From: an uncultured Scytonema sp.
GTDB lineage: Bacteria; Cyanobacteriota; Cyanobacteriia; Cyanobacteriales; Nostocaceae
Assembly (NCBI GenBank): GCA_937873135.1
Contig: CALMVQ010000120.1
Location: forward strand, 88,414-152,413
Direction of reading: 5' to 3'
DNA: 64,000 bases
How positions within the stretch are numbered: the stretch's first letter is position 1; each line of letters starts with the position of its first letter. Positions 9,216 through 18,220 of this stretch are shown in pieces. The notes under the pieces are model-generated. The model did not search any database and was not told the DNA's origin. It saw only the letters and a list, made by a program, of their open reading frames with translations. The position numbers were made by a program, and so were the translations under genes.

Positions 9216-9825
9216 ACTTCAGATAAAAGTGGTTTTATGGCATAGATTGGCGTAGATATAGCGAAGCTATCACTAGGGGAAAGATTGTCTCAAAAGCTTA
9301 ACCTATCGTGTCACTTAAAGGAAAAGTTTGCCGTTTACTAAAGCATAAGCTTGCCGGATTATAGCTTGTCAGGCATATTTTTCTGTTCTCGGATGAAAGC
9401 GGTATTTAAGATTAATTTTGCCGAAAATTCAAATCATAAATATAAGCTTGCCGTTTGTGTATTAAAATGTGCTGAGTTTTAAGGATTTAACTTTTTTTAA
9501 CCCCAAATCAAGACCAGTTATTGATTTTGAGGGAAATAAAGTGAGGAGCAACTAGATGACAGTGAACGTCTGAGTCAAACGAAAAGTCTTATGGAGTCAA
9601 GGTGGAACTCAAATTTAAAATAGACGAACTACTTAAATTAAGTATAAGTTTGCCGGGGTAGAAATAAAGTAAAAGCCTGCCGTCGCGGCAAAATTATCCT
9701 TGCGCTGATACAGCAATCCTAATTGATTTGTAAAAATGAAGGACACAGATCCCCGACTTCTTAGAGGATACAGCTGGCGAATAGGGGGTCTAACCCCCCA
9801 AGAGAAAACTAGTTTAAGAAAAACA
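9216..9825. repeat. Non-coding gap with ATAAGYTTGCCG direct repeats
   Basis: No gene is supported. Five same-orientation copies of a 12-mer close to ATAAGCTTGCCG lie at 9322, 9345, 9442, 9644 and 9671, with a weaker one near 9412 (TAATTTTGCCG). Spacing is irregular (23 to 202 bp). The pattern suggests protein-binding iterons or a transposon end. Confidence 0.6.
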
Positions 9826-9870
9826 TAACGTGAGCTTCTAACGAAAAGCATTCGTTAGAAGCTCACGTTA
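9826..9870. repeat. Perfect 20-bp inverted repeat
   Basis: TAACGTGAGCTTCTAACGAA and its exact complement TTCGTTAGAAGCTCACGTTA flank a 5-nt loop. It lies 42 bp upstream of the gamma-glutamyltransferase start, so it would sit in or near the leader of that mRNA. Confidence 0.9.
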
Positions 9871-9912
9871 ACATAGCAATAATTGGGTAATTATAATATA
9901 AGGAAGCATCAA

Positions 9913-11784
9913 ATGCGTGTTTTTGACCGATGCACGCGGTTTTCAATATTCGTATTTTATATGTGTTTTTCTGTATTGCTGTTTAGCACTCAGAAAAATA
10001 CATCCGCTACTGTCATACCACCTCTACGCACGAAAAAGGGGATGGTGGTTTCGGCTCATCTCTTAGCAAGTGACGCGGGAGCTGCAATGTTACGTAAGGG
10101 TGGTAATGCTGTTGATGCAGCAGTAGCGACAGCCTTAGTCATTTCTGTGGTGGAGCCTTTTTCAGCAGGAATTGGTGGTGGCGGATTTTTGCTATTACGT
10201 TTACAAAATGGCGAAATCAAAGCACTGGATTTTCGCGAACGCGCACCACTCAAAGCGACAAAAAATATGTATTTGGATGCACAAGGCAAGGTGCGTCCCA
10301 ATGCAAGTGTTAACGGTTATTTGGCAGCGGCGACACCGGGGACAGTGGCTGGATTGTATGAAATTCATCGCCGATATGGAAAGTTGCCTTGGCGGGTTTT
10401 GGTTCAGCCAGCGATCGCTCTTGCTCAGAATGGTTTTATTCTTGGTGAAGAACCGACTTGGCGTTCGATAGAGGCTTACAAGGCACGCAAATCGGTGATT
10501 CTTAATTATCCGGCAGCAAAAGAAGTTTTCATTCGCAATGGCGAATTGATTCTTCCTGGTGAAAGGCTGGTGCAGCGAGACTTGGCACGGACTTTATCCA
10601 AAATTGCCGAGAATCCCCAAAGTTTCTACACCGGAGATATTGTGCAGGCGATCGCCTCTGACATGGCAAAAAATGGTGGTTTAATCACTCTTGAAGATTT
10701 GAGATCCTACAAACCCATTTGGCGCACTCCTCTTTGTGGCAATTTCCGCAAAGCGAATATTTGTTCGATGCCGCCTCCTTCATCAGGAGGCGTTCTCCTA
10801 TTGGAGATTTTAAATATTATTGGGGACACCAATTTAAAATCTTTAGGATACAATCACCCTGACGCGCTACATTTGCTCATAGAAGCAATGAAAATTGCTT
10901 ACGCTGATCGCTCACAATATTTAGGCGATCCTGATTTCGAGAAAAACCCTGTAGCACAACTTATCAGCCCTGCCTATGCTAAAAAACGCCGTCAAGAAAT
11001 TAGTATGGATAGGGCTAAACCCTCTAGTGAAGTCAAGCCAGTTGATAAACGCACATTATTGCAGTTTAGTCAAGTTAATCAAGGAGATATGAGGCGCAGA
11101 CTGGGAGAAGCCGGGACGCGGTTCCAGCATACCCATGTATCAGCGTCACAGTCTCTTCTATCTGCGCGTCCAGTGTATGAATCTCCAGAAACAACACATC
11201 TAAATGTTGTCGATGAACAACGTAATGCTGTCAGCCTAACTTTCACAGTGAATCAAGGCTTTGGTTCTGGGGTAGTGACACCAGGAACTGGTATTTTAAT
11301 GAATGATGAGATGGATGACTTTGCTACAGCGCCTGGAGTGCCGAATGGGTTTGGACTTGTGGGTAACGAGGCAAATGCGATCGCACCGCGCAAAACGCCT
11401 CTATCCAGCATGACGCCCACAATTATCACTGAAAACGGACGCCTCAGGATGGTAGTTGGTACACCTGGTGGTAGCACTATCATCACTCAAGTGCTGCAAG
11501 TTATTCTGAATGTACTTGAATACAACATGGATGCTGGCGCAGCTGTTTCTGTTCCGCGCATACATCATCAATGGTTACCAGATGAATTAAGAATGGAACT
11601 ATTCGGTTTGGATGCTCTCACCCTTACTGAATTGCAACGCCGAGGACACAAAATTAAACAGACTGAACCTTGGGGTAATGCGAATGCAATTGTCGTTACA
11701 CCAGATCTCACCTTAGAAGGAGCAGCAGATCCGCGTGGTGAAGGCGTTGCTAGAAGTGAGGAGTTAGGAGTCAAGAAGGACTAA
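9913..11784 (+). CDS. ggt: Gamma-glutamyltransferase
   Basis: This enzyme transfers or hydrolyses the gamma-glutamyl group of glutathione and related compounds, usually in the periplasm after autocleavage into large and small subunits. The ATG at 9913 follows AAGGA with good spacing, in preference to an upstream TTG. The N-terminus has a hydrophobic export segment (residues 9-27). Family motifs include GGNAVDAAVA (63-72), EPFSAGIGGGGF (81-92) and MPPPSSGG (286-293). The autocatalytic site is TTHLNVVD, with the nucleophile Thr at 427, giving a precursor of 623 residues. The linker just before the cleavage site (about 383-425) is longer than in the E. coli enzyme. All key residues are present, so it should be active. 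Confidence 0.93.
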   Translation: MRVFDRCTRFSIFVFYMCFSVLLFSTQKNTSATVIPPLRTKKGMVVSAHLLASDAGAAMLRKGGNAVDAAVATALVISVVEPFSAGIGGGGFLLLRLQNGEIKALDFRERAPLKATKNMYLDAQGKVRPNASVNGYLAAATPGTVAGLYEIHRRYGKLPWRVLVQPAIALAQNGFILGEEPTWRSIEAYKARKSVILNYPAAKEVFIRNGELILPGERLVQRDLARTLSKIAENPQSFYTGDIVQAIASDMAKNGGLITLEDLRSYKPIWRTPLCGNFRKANICSMPPPSSGGVLLLEILNIIGDTNLKSLGYNHPDALHLLIEAMKIAYADRSQYLGDPDFEKNPVAQLISPAYAKKRRQEISMDRAKPSSEVKPVDKRTLLQFSQVNQGDMRRRLGEAGTRFQHTHVSASQSLLSARPVYESPETTHLNVVDEQRNAVSLTFTVNQGFGSGVVTPGTGILMNDEMDDFATAPGVPNGFGLVGNEANAIAPRKTPLSSMTPTIITENGRLRMVVGTPGGSTIITQVLQVILNVLEYNMDAGAAVSVPRIHHQWLPDELRMELFGLDALTLTELQRRGHKIKQTEPWGNANAIVVTPDLTLEGAADPRGEGVARSEELGVKKD

Positions 11785-11826
11785 AGGGAATAGTTTATTT
11801 TGCGTATAGATACGCCACAAGCTTCT

Positions 11827-12111
11827 TTACGACTCCGAACTACTAACTTCCAACTCTAGCGTTGCGTTAGCGAAGCTTACCGGAGGTATCGCTGCGTTTG
11901 CATTGGCGCTCTTGATCAAAACCCAGCCTGCTTTCAACAACTTTTGGTAAGTTGCCCAACCTTTGGAACCGCCAGGTATCTGGTAATCTGGGACTGCAAA
12001 TTGCGGAAAAGCTGTGTAAGGACGCCAAGGTTGATTGGGTGCCGTCTGCAAATGCAAAATTTTTTCCCCACTTTCACCAGCTTTTGATATCCAGCACATT
12101 TGTCGATACAT
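11827..12111 (-). CDS. Small conserved protein of unknown function
   Basis: This 94-residue product is not recognised. The ATG at 12111 is chosen because AAAGGAG precedes it by 5 bases; a longer start at 12144 lacks such a site. The body reads like a folded soluble protein (MYRQMCWISKAGESGEKILHL, later GGSKGWATYQKLLKAGW), with many aromatic residues and no membrane segment. Its last 25 or so residues overlap a GCGTTAGCGAAGC-type repeat, so the C-terminus may have been extended by repeat insertion. It converges on ggt with a 42-bp gap. Confidence 0.55.
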   Translation of the reverse strand: MYRQMCWISKAGESGEKILHLQTAPNQPWRPYTAFPQFAVPDYQIPGGSKGWATYQKLLKAGWVLIKSANANAAIPPVSFANATLELEVSSSES

Positions 12112-12350
12112 TGCAAACTCCTTTCTGTTTTCGTCTAAATGCATATTGACGATATTTTGTCAAGTCATACTTAACATTTAGGGAATAAGACAATCAGAAC
12201 TCAGAACTGTTCCTATAACAAACATACATAAGGACAATATGCCTATGTGTTTATGTAGTGTGTAAACATTCAACTCTGCGGCTGATAGCTAAATGCCTAC
12301 TGTCATCTTATCTGTAGTTTACAAAGGTGTATGTGTCTATAACTACTTTT

Positions 12351-12938
12351 TTATGCGAAAGAAGAATGTGATCGCTGGGAGACAATGTTCCTAATTTCTG
12401 CAACTAACTGAGTGTAGGTAGAATCAGACAAAACTAATTCTGCTCCTTGCAAGTTAATTTCATTTGCTAAATCAATCCATGATTTGCATCCACTGTATTC
12501 AGTACGATAGGGAATTTCCTGCACAAATGGTAGTTTATAAGTTCGCAGCAGTAAAATATAGAGTGGATGACGCGGTTTCCATTTTAGGCGATCGCTAATA
12601 AAATATTCGTTCCAAATATGGAAGGGTAGTAAAGCGTTGACAATTAACTCCTCAGTGACTGGGAAGATATCAGTAATTTCCGCCCAACTACCGATACGAA
12701 CTGTTTCCGGATGCCAACCTGATGTTACCGGATGCACAAGGTGAGCATATTCGGGTTTAAGTAGAAAAGACTGTTGATGCTCATAAGTTGGGTAGAGCAA
12801 AATCTGCTCTTGGGCAACTTGGAAACGTCCACTCCGTTCATGAATACCCCCTTTGCGAAGGAGCATAATTGTTTTACCCGATTCAAGGGCGTTGACGGCA
12901 ACTGCCCATTCTTTAAGTGCATGAAAAGTATGAGTCAA
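12351..12938 (-). CDS. DUF1802 family protein
   Basis: This 195-residue soluble protein matches the DUF1802 pattern. It opens HALKEWAVAVNALESGKTIMLLRKGGI, followed by HERSGRFQVAQEQILLYPTYEHQ and WAEITD. Members are widespread in cyanobacteria and of unknown biochemical role. No signal peptide or membrane segment is seen. The gene stands alone on its strand. Confidence 0.8.
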   Translation of the reverse strand: MTHTFHALKEWAVAVNALESGKTIMLLRKGGIHERSGRFQVAQEQILLYPTYEHQQSFLLKPEYAHLVHPVTSGWHPETVRIGSWAEITDIFPVTEELIVNALLPFHIWNEYFISDRLKWKPRHPLYILLLRTYKLPFVQEIPYRTEYSGCKSWIDLANEINLQGAELVLSDSTYTQLVAEIRNIVSQRSHSSFA

Positions 12939-13397
12939 TTCTATTCTGTGTTAGTTGAAAATCTTTTTGGCACTATTGCCCTCACACACTGATTTAATCA
13001 GTATTTAACCATCAAACCATCAGCCGTCAGCGATGCTGATTAATTTTGTAGAGTATTATTTCCTAAAAATCTCGTTAAATCGAGTATTGGGCATTTGCTT
13101 CCCCACAGTCTACGGGTAGGTTTTAACTTTTTGACTGACTTTGTAATAGTATCATACTCGCACTTAAAAGGGCAATGTGGAGAACTCAGTCACCCACATC
13201 CTCATGGGCTTGAGCATCGGGCGTTGCTAGATTTTCGATTTGTTCGATATTGGAAGCTGGGCGTATCAAACCCAAAGACTCAGGGCATCCGGGCATCCAA
13301 AATCTAAAATTGATACTGTTCTCTATCTAGTGACAGGTAAAAAAGTATGGAATACCTTGTTAACGTAAGAGTTGCATAATATTAAGAACTTATAAAT
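12939..13397. other. Non-coding gap
   Basis: Divergent spacer between the DUF1802 gene and the aldo/keto reductase. A 70-codon open frame at 13095-13307 has no recognisable protein character. No clear promoter motif or strong hairpin was found. Confidence 0.5.
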
Positions 13398-14354
13398 ATG
13401 GAAAAGCGCCGCTTAGGTAAATCGGACGTGCAAATCACACCAATCCTGATGGGAACGTGGCAAGCAGGAAAAAAAATGTGGGTGGGAATTGAGGATGCAG
13501 ACTCGATTAAAGCGATCCGCGCAGCATTTGAAGCTGGAATCACCACAGTTGACACAGCAGAAGTTTACGGTGATGGACACTCAGAGCAGATTGTTGCAGA
13601 AGCTTTGTCTGATGTGCGAGACTCTGTGGAGTATGCGACAAAGGTTTTTGCCAATCATTTAAAGTACGAGCAAGTAATTGAGGCGTGTGATCGCTCGTTA
13701 AAAAACTTGAAAACAGATCGCATTGAACTTTACCAAATTCATTGGCCCTCTGGTGTGTTCAATACTGAAACTGTGCCGATTGAAGAGACAATGAGCGCTT
13801 TAAACCACTTGAAAGAGCAAGGGAAAATTCGAGCGATAGGTGTCTCCAATTTTTCTGGTGTCCAACTTGAAGAAGCAGCTAAGTACGGGCCTATTGATAG
13901 TCTACAACCTCCTTATTCATTATTCTGGAGACAGGTAGAAAAAGACGCTGGACCATATTGTATCGAAAACAATATCTCTATCCTTGCCTATTCACCTTTA
14001 GCACAGGGATTGTTGACAGGTAAATTTGCTCCCGATCATAAATTCGATCCACAAGATAACCGTGCTAAAAACAAACTCTTTCAGGGAGAAAATTACGAAC
14101 GCGCCCAACAAGCCTTATCCAAACTGCAACCCATTGCTGATCGCCTTCAGTGTAGCCTTGCTCAATTAGCGCTAGCGTGGTTGATTGCCCAACCCCAATC
14201 TCAGGCGATCGCTGGTGCGCGTCACGCTGAACAAGCGACAGCAAACGCACAAGCAGAATCGGTTCAACTTTCGGCTGCCGAAGTTCAAGAAATTGATGCG
14301 ATCAGGCGGATTGTAACCGATCATCTAGACGATAATGCTGTCATGTGGAATTAA
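13398..14354 (+). CDS. Aldo/keto reductase
   Basis: This is an NADPH-dependent (beta/alpha)8 oxidoreductase of 318 residues acting on small carbonyl compounds in the cytoplasm. The catalytic tetrad can be read directly: Asp52 and Tyr57 (VDTAEVYGDGHSE), Lys82 (YATKVF) and His115 (QIHWP). The C-terminal cofactor-binding part IAGARHAEQATANAQA is also present. The ATG at 13398 gives the usual MEKRRLGKSD start. Substrate cannot be assigned. It resembles the YajO/Tas-like bacterial branch and is unrelated in base composition to the GC-rich reductase fragment at 15644. Confidence 0.9.
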   Translation: MEKRRLGKSDVQITPILMGTWQAGKKMWVGIEDADSIKAIRAAFEAGITTVDTAEVYGDGHSEQIVAEALSDVRDSVEYATKVFANHLKYEQVIEACDRSLKNLKTDRIELYQIHWPSGVFNTETVPIEETMSALNHLKEQGKIRAIGVSNFSGVQLEEAAKYGPIDSLQPPYSLFWRQVEKDAGPYCIENNISILAYSPLAQGLLTGKFAPDHKFDPQDNRAKNKLFQGENYERAQQALSKLQPIADRLQCSLAQLALAWLIAQPQSQAIAGARHAEQATANAQAESVQLSAAEVQEIDAIRRIVTDHLDDNAVMWN

Positions 14355-14760
14355 TGAGTTAGCAATTAGCCGTTAGCAATAAAAAGGTTGTGCGAATAAG
14401 TCAACAAATGACTGATAGCTAATTGCTGATTGCTTGCCTACTTATTGAGAAGTTAAACAACTTGTAAACTTCGGTAAAGAAAGGGTAGCGACAACTCATT
14501 TCTTTGATAACTTAATAAGTAGGACACCAAACAAAAACTTTAACCCAAAGAGGGCAAATGACTTAGTGTCCTCCTGTCACGAGCCCAAGTAAATATCAGC
14601 ATAATGTTTTGAGTGGCACAGCGCCAGAGTTAGAAAGCGAAGCCAAATTCTAAAGCAGAAAAACGCGAAGATGCTGAGTTTACTCGCCGTCATGTCAACC
14701 CTAGTTGTTTAGTTTACCTATCTTGTAACGAAATTAACTTCTTGAGCGCTAAGAACTGTA

Positions 14761-14792
14761 AAAAGCCCGGTCAACCTTTTGACTGGGTTTTG
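14761..14792 (+). terminator. Isolated Rho-independent terminator-like hairpin
   Basis: AAAAGCCCGGTCAA pairs with TTGACTGGGTTTT (one bulge and one G-U pair) around a 4-nt loop and ends in T4. The nearest upstream + strand gene ends at 14354. Confidence 0.65.
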
Positions 14793-14841
14793 TGGTATTA
14801 GCCTTTTTGAACAATTTTGCTAACCTGCGGATTTCAACTGA

Positions 14842-14869
14842 GTAGGGGCGAACGGCTGTTCGCCCTTAC
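14842..14869. repeat. Palindromic repeat GTAGGGGCGAAC / GTTCGCCCTTAC
   Basis: Twelve-base arms with one mismatch flank a 4-nt loop. It belongs to the dispersed GTAGGGGCG palindromes; a related one lies at 44204-44272. Confidence 0.75.
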
Positions 14870-14938
14870 AATGTGGTGTATTATCAATGCTACCTTTTAG
14901 TAGAATTCTCATGTTTTCCCATAAAGTGCATCACAAAA

Positions 14939-15412
14939 ATGGAAAAGGCAACATTTGGCGCTGGCTGTTTTTGGGGCGTCGAGGCGGCATTTCGCAAAGT
15001 AGAAGGAGTTGTCTCAACTTCAGTGGGCTATATGGGAGGGCATTTTCCCAATCCGTGCTATCTGGATGTGTTATCGAGGATTACAGGTCACGCTGAGGTC
15101 GTGCAAGTAGAGTATGATCCACAATACGTGAGTTATGACGACTTGCTGGCAGTGTTTTGGGATATCCACGATCCAACAACGCTTAACCGCCAAGGGCCAG
15201 ATAGAGGCGAACAGTACAGATCTGTGATCTTTTTCCACAATGCCCAACAGGAAGAAACGGCGAAGCAATCCAAGGCAAAGCTTCAGGCATCCGGCAAATT
15301 TGATAAAGATATTGTGACGGAGATTGTGCAGAAGAGTGATTACTTCTTAGCAACAGAAGAACATCAGCAGTATTTTGATAAGAAGCGGCTGAATAAACAA
15401 GGTTCAAGGTAG
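14939..15412 (+). CDS. msrA: Peptide methionine (S)-S-oxide reductase
   Basis: This enzyme repairs oxidised methionine (S-sulfoxide) using thioredoxin. The catalytic GCFWG motif places the nucleophilic Cys at residue 10 when translation starts at the ATG at 14939, which gives the canonical MEKATFGAGCFWG start; the upstream in-frame extension has no family character. Further family motifs are GYMGG, HAEVVQVEYDP, DPTTLNRQGPDRGEQYRS and a C-terminal EEHQQYF. Length of 157 residues is usual for the short MsrA class. Confidence 0.94.
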   Translation: MEKATFGAGCFWGVEAAFRKVEGVVSTSVGYMGGHFPNPCYLDVLSRITGHAEVVQVEYDPQYVSYDDLLAVFWDIHDPTTLNRQGPDRGEQYRSVIFFHNAQQEETAKQSKAKLQASGKFDKDIVTEIVQKSDYFLATEEHQQYFDKKRLNKQGSR

Positions 15413-15643
15413 CAATTCTATTTGATTCGTAAGAATTGCCAGATTTTGCTATAGCAATCCGCGTAGGAATTGTCAGAAACTTCTCTTTGGTGGCTATCAC
15501 TGTCCCCCAATGTCTGGGAGGAGGAATAGTTTCGGTAGTGAGCGAGTGCAAATCAATACCGCTTCTGCCTCCTGACGAATGCCCTCTGCCAATATTTGGT
15601 CGCCCGAAGGGTGGGACACGGGACCTAAAGGCGCTGGAAACGG
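15413..15643. other. Non-coding gap after msrA
   Basis: No gene is supported. GC rises from about 15590 onward (CGCCCGAAGGGTGGGACACG), merging into the GC-rich reductase fragment. Confidence 0.45.
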
Positions 15644-15883
15644 CTATCGCCAGCCCTGAACGGTCGCGCCGCCGAAGAGGCTGCGGTTCACCTCGGACGT
15701 AAAGATTGAGTAGGGGTGGGCCGGGAGGAGCGCGCTGCTCTCGTCTAGCGAAAGAAGCTGTTCGGGGGTGAGGCGGATGTCCAGCGAGGCCAGGTTGTCG
15801 TGGAGCTGCTCGAGCTTGCTGGTGCCAAGGAGGAGTGAGGTAATGCCGTTATTATCCAAGGTGCCGCCAGACGCCGCCGGCAT
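15644..15883 (-). pseudogene. GC-rich aldo/keto reductase C-terminal fragment
   Basis: Seventy-nine codons end in the C-terminal pattern of aldo/keto reductases: GITSLLLGTSKLEQLHDNLASLD, then RLTPEQLLSLDE and the tail AHPYSIF. The catalytic barrel is absent and no upstream continuation is seen. Base composition is far richer in GC than the flanking DNA, which points to recent import from a high-GC donor followed by truncation. It is not derived from the neighbouring intact reductase at 13398. Confidence 0.75.
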
Positions 15884-16244
15884 TGGCCGCGTTGGTTGAT
15901 GCTCTGTGTATCAAATCGGTCCATGGGCAAACTGCACAGGGAATGTAGCGCCGATTTAAGTCGCACAGAGTAGCGGCAACGAGTATCAAACCTGACTTTA
16001 AGTTGTCAGAGATGTAATAAAAAAAAGGTTAAAAGCCTACAGATAATCAATCACAAATATTGTACGGTTTTACAACGTCATGATGGTTACTTGTACTCGT
16101 TGTCAACTTTTGTCTACTGAATTCTTATTTAGAGGCGATTTGATCGCCACTTGGTACAAAGTGGATAAAGCTCAACTACAAGCCGTAATACATAAGATAA
16201 TTTTATCAAGAATTAATTTGTTTTCGCAAAGAACTACAGGTACA
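15884..16244. other. Non-coding gap
   Basis: Spacer between the reductase fragment and the 3' end of pyrFE. An 82-codon open frame at 16080-16328 overlaps pyrFE and shows no protein character. Nothing else is seen. Confidence 0.45.
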
Positions 16245-17681
16245 CTACACTTCGGAAAAGGCATTGAATTGTTCTTCATTAATCCGTCCTGCTTGGTAGA
16301 GGGTATCTACAATTTCCGACACAGTTAAAACCGCATGACCCCGATAACCATTTTCCTGTAATTTGTCTTTTACCCCTTTTCCGTGGTCGATCAACACTAA
16401 AATGTCATTCACTTTTAAGCCCGCAAATTTTAACTTTTCCGCTCCTTCCATCACACTTTTTCCACTAATGAGAATATCATCCACCACAGCAACGGTTTCA
16501 CCAGGATGGAAATTACCCTCAATCAACTTCCGAGTTCCGTGGGCTTTAACTTCTTTACGAGGAAAAATCATGGGACAATTAAGACGCAAAGCCAAACCAG
16601 TCGCAGTAGGTAAAGAACCGTAGGGAATACCTGCTATCCTATCAAACGTCAGAGTTTTCAAAACATCCTCATAAGCATTGAGAACTAAATTAAAAATTTG
16701 GGGATTGGAAATGATTTTGCGTAGATCGATATAATAAGGAAATGTCGCTCCTGACGCTTGGACAAAGTTGCCAAACATAATACAGCCAACATCATAAAGT
16801 TGCAAAATCAAATCCTGATAGGGATGCTGATTTAAAAAACAAACATCAGGTATCCATAGAGAACAACCAGAAGCATCGTACGTAATTTCTGTTCTCAGTT
16901 GATTAACTTCTGCTTGCAAAGACTGAACTTGTTTTGACAAATCTTCTGCCAACATATCTTGAGGCACAGGAATCAGCAGGTTATCACCATTGACAGTTAA
17001 ACCTGCTGCTAAAATTTTGCCTAAATTGCCACCTTCTGCCCAGATGCTACGAGCCATGATAATACGCTCGGGCGCAACTGCACGAATACGCGCCAGAATA
17101 TCTGGCTCTGTCGTTCCCACTTCCAACCCTAATTGTTCTGGAGTTCCCCAATTTTTAGATTCCTTTGCCACTTGTAGATAAAGAGGCAATTCGGTTGTGT
17201 TTGTGGGATATTGCTGTAACTTCACCGCAGCAGGATTAGAAGTACAACATAAAACAAACACTGCCTTGCCTGGGTAAACTAAAAAGGGTGCTACCTGATC
17301 TTGTCCTGCATAGGGATTCAACGTGATGGCATCGACACCCCAGTCTACAAACACAGTCCGGGCGAGGACAGTACTCGTGTTTAAGTCACTGTATTTGGCA
17401 TCTAAAATAATCGGAATGTGGGCGGGAATGGTTGCTATAGTTTTATACAAAAGCTCTAAACCCGACGTACCTAGGGCTTGGTAAAAGCCAAGTGTAGGTT
17501 TATAGGCACAGACTTTATCAGATGTTTCAGAAATGATAAATTGCAACCAATTCCACAAACTAGCCATGATGTCAGAAGATGCGTAACGACTGGGTATCAT
17601 CTCTGGATTGGGATCAAGTCCTACAAATAGTAAGCTTTGATTTAGTGCGCTCGCCCCACTCAACTTATCAAAAAAATTCAT
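16245..17681 (-). CDS. pyrFE: Bifunctional orotidine-5'-phosphate decarboxylase / orotate phosphoribosyltransferase
   Basis: The protein fuses the last two steps of UMP synthesis. Residues 1 to about 265 form a type-2 OMP decarboxylase: GLDPNPEMIP at 21-30 and the catalytic DxKxxD as Asp94, Lys96 and Asp99 (LDAKYSD). The C-terminal part, about 285-478, is an orotate phosphoribosyltransferase with the PRPP loop VDDILISGKS at 400-409. The order PyrF-PyrE is the reverse of animal UMP synthase and is common in cyanobacteria. A short helical linker near 265 (LSKQVQSLQAEVNQLRTE) joins the two. Length of 478 residues is normal. Confidence 0.93.
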   Translation of the reverse strand: MNFFDKLSGASALNQSLLFVGLDPNPEMIPSRYASSDIMASLWNWLQFIISETSDKVCAYKPTLGFYQALGTSGLELLYKTIATIPAHIPIILDAKYSDLNTSTVLARTVFVDWGVDAITLNPYAGQDQVAPFLVYPGKAVFVLCCTSNPAAVKLQQYPTNTTELPLYLQVAKESKNWGTPEQLGLEVGTTEPDILARIRAVAPERIIMARSIWAEGGNLGKILAAGLTVNGDNLLIPVPQDMLAEDLSKQVQSLQAEVNQLRTEITYDASGCSLWIPDVCFLNQHPYQDLILQLYDVGCIMFGNFVQASGATFPYYIDLRKIISNPQIFNLVLNAYEDVLKTLTFDRIAGIPYGSLPTATGLALRLNCPMIFPRKEVKAHGTRKLIEGNFHPGETVAVVDDILISGKSVMEGAEKLKFAGLKVNDILVLIDHGKGVKDKLQENGYRGHAVLTVSEIVDTLYQAGRINEEQFNAFSEV

Positions 17682-17950
17682 CTAAAAAATCTCCGATACG
17701 TGTGGAAACTGTGTAACTTTAGTTCACAGAGGAAAGACGAACGCTCATTTTAATGAGCGTCAAGCTATGCGCCATGAGTTATAGGTTTGAAATTTGCAGT
17801 CACATGTCACAGCATTTTGAGCAAGTCTCTTACCAGTTTTAAGGCTATGCAAACTGATTGTCTTTCTTGTTGGGTCAAACTTAGTAGGCGATTCGGTCCT
17901 AAGTGTTCTTTCTTTTGACTTTTTACTTTTTACTTTTGCCTTGTTGTACT
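17682..17950. other. Non-coding gap upstream of pyrFE
   Basis: This should contain the pyrFE promoter. A short inverted repeat AATGAGCGTC near 17750 is visible. No riboswitch-like element was recognised. Confidence 0.4.
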
Positions 17951-18155
17951 AGGTATGTATTTCCCTTCGTGACTGACGAATATAGAGGTCATAGGCTTGG
18001 GAGGCACCTTTGGGACGTGACGTATTGCGAGCTACCACGCTCAATTCGTTCAGTTTGGGTTGTTAACCCGTACACTAGACACCGATTTAACTAAATTTAG
18101 AAGATGGTCAATCTTCCTCTTTCAAGCCCCTAGCTTATAGCTAGGGGTTGGTGAC
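17951..18155 (+). repeat. Decayed mobile-element-like repeat, copy 1
   Basis: About 205 bp are homologous, with scattered substitutions, to the reverse strand of 45161-45361. Shared blocks include TATGTATTTCCCTTCG, CTACCACG, TTAACCCGTAC, AATCTTCCTCTTT and a hairpin CCCCTAGCTTATAGCTAGGGG followed by TTGGTGAC. Both copies can be read as the same C-terminal peptide (YVFPF..., ELPRS.RS.W..NPY.RH), here interrupted by stop codons. The hairpin close to the end resembles the right end of IS200/IS605-type elements, but no transposase body is present. Confidence 0.7.
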
Positions 18156-18220
18156 AATTAGCATTTAGCATTTAGCATTTAGCGATTAGCGGTAATTAGG
18201 TAACAGCTAATCGCTATTAC

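Larger units (their letters stand above)
14355..14938. other. Non-coding gap with isolated terminator and palindrome
   Basis: No gene is supported. The stretch has a TTAGCAATTAGC-type repeat near 14360, an isolated terminator-like hairpin at 14761-14792 and a short palindrome at 14842-14869. The terminator is 400 bp after the nearest + strand gene, so a small non-coding RNA could be made here. Confidence 0.5.

Noticed and set aside
13095-13307. 70-codon open frame in the gap before the aldo/keto reductase
   Set aside because: No ribosome binding site and no protein-like composition.
15436-15702. 88-codon open frame after msrA
   Set aside because: It overlaps the GC-rich reductase fragment in antisense and lacks any family pattern.
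17903-18094. 63-codon open frame read as a separate gene
   Set aside because: Its C-terminal part is the decayed repeat shared with 45161-45361, and its N-terminal part is a low-complexity run; treated as element remnant.
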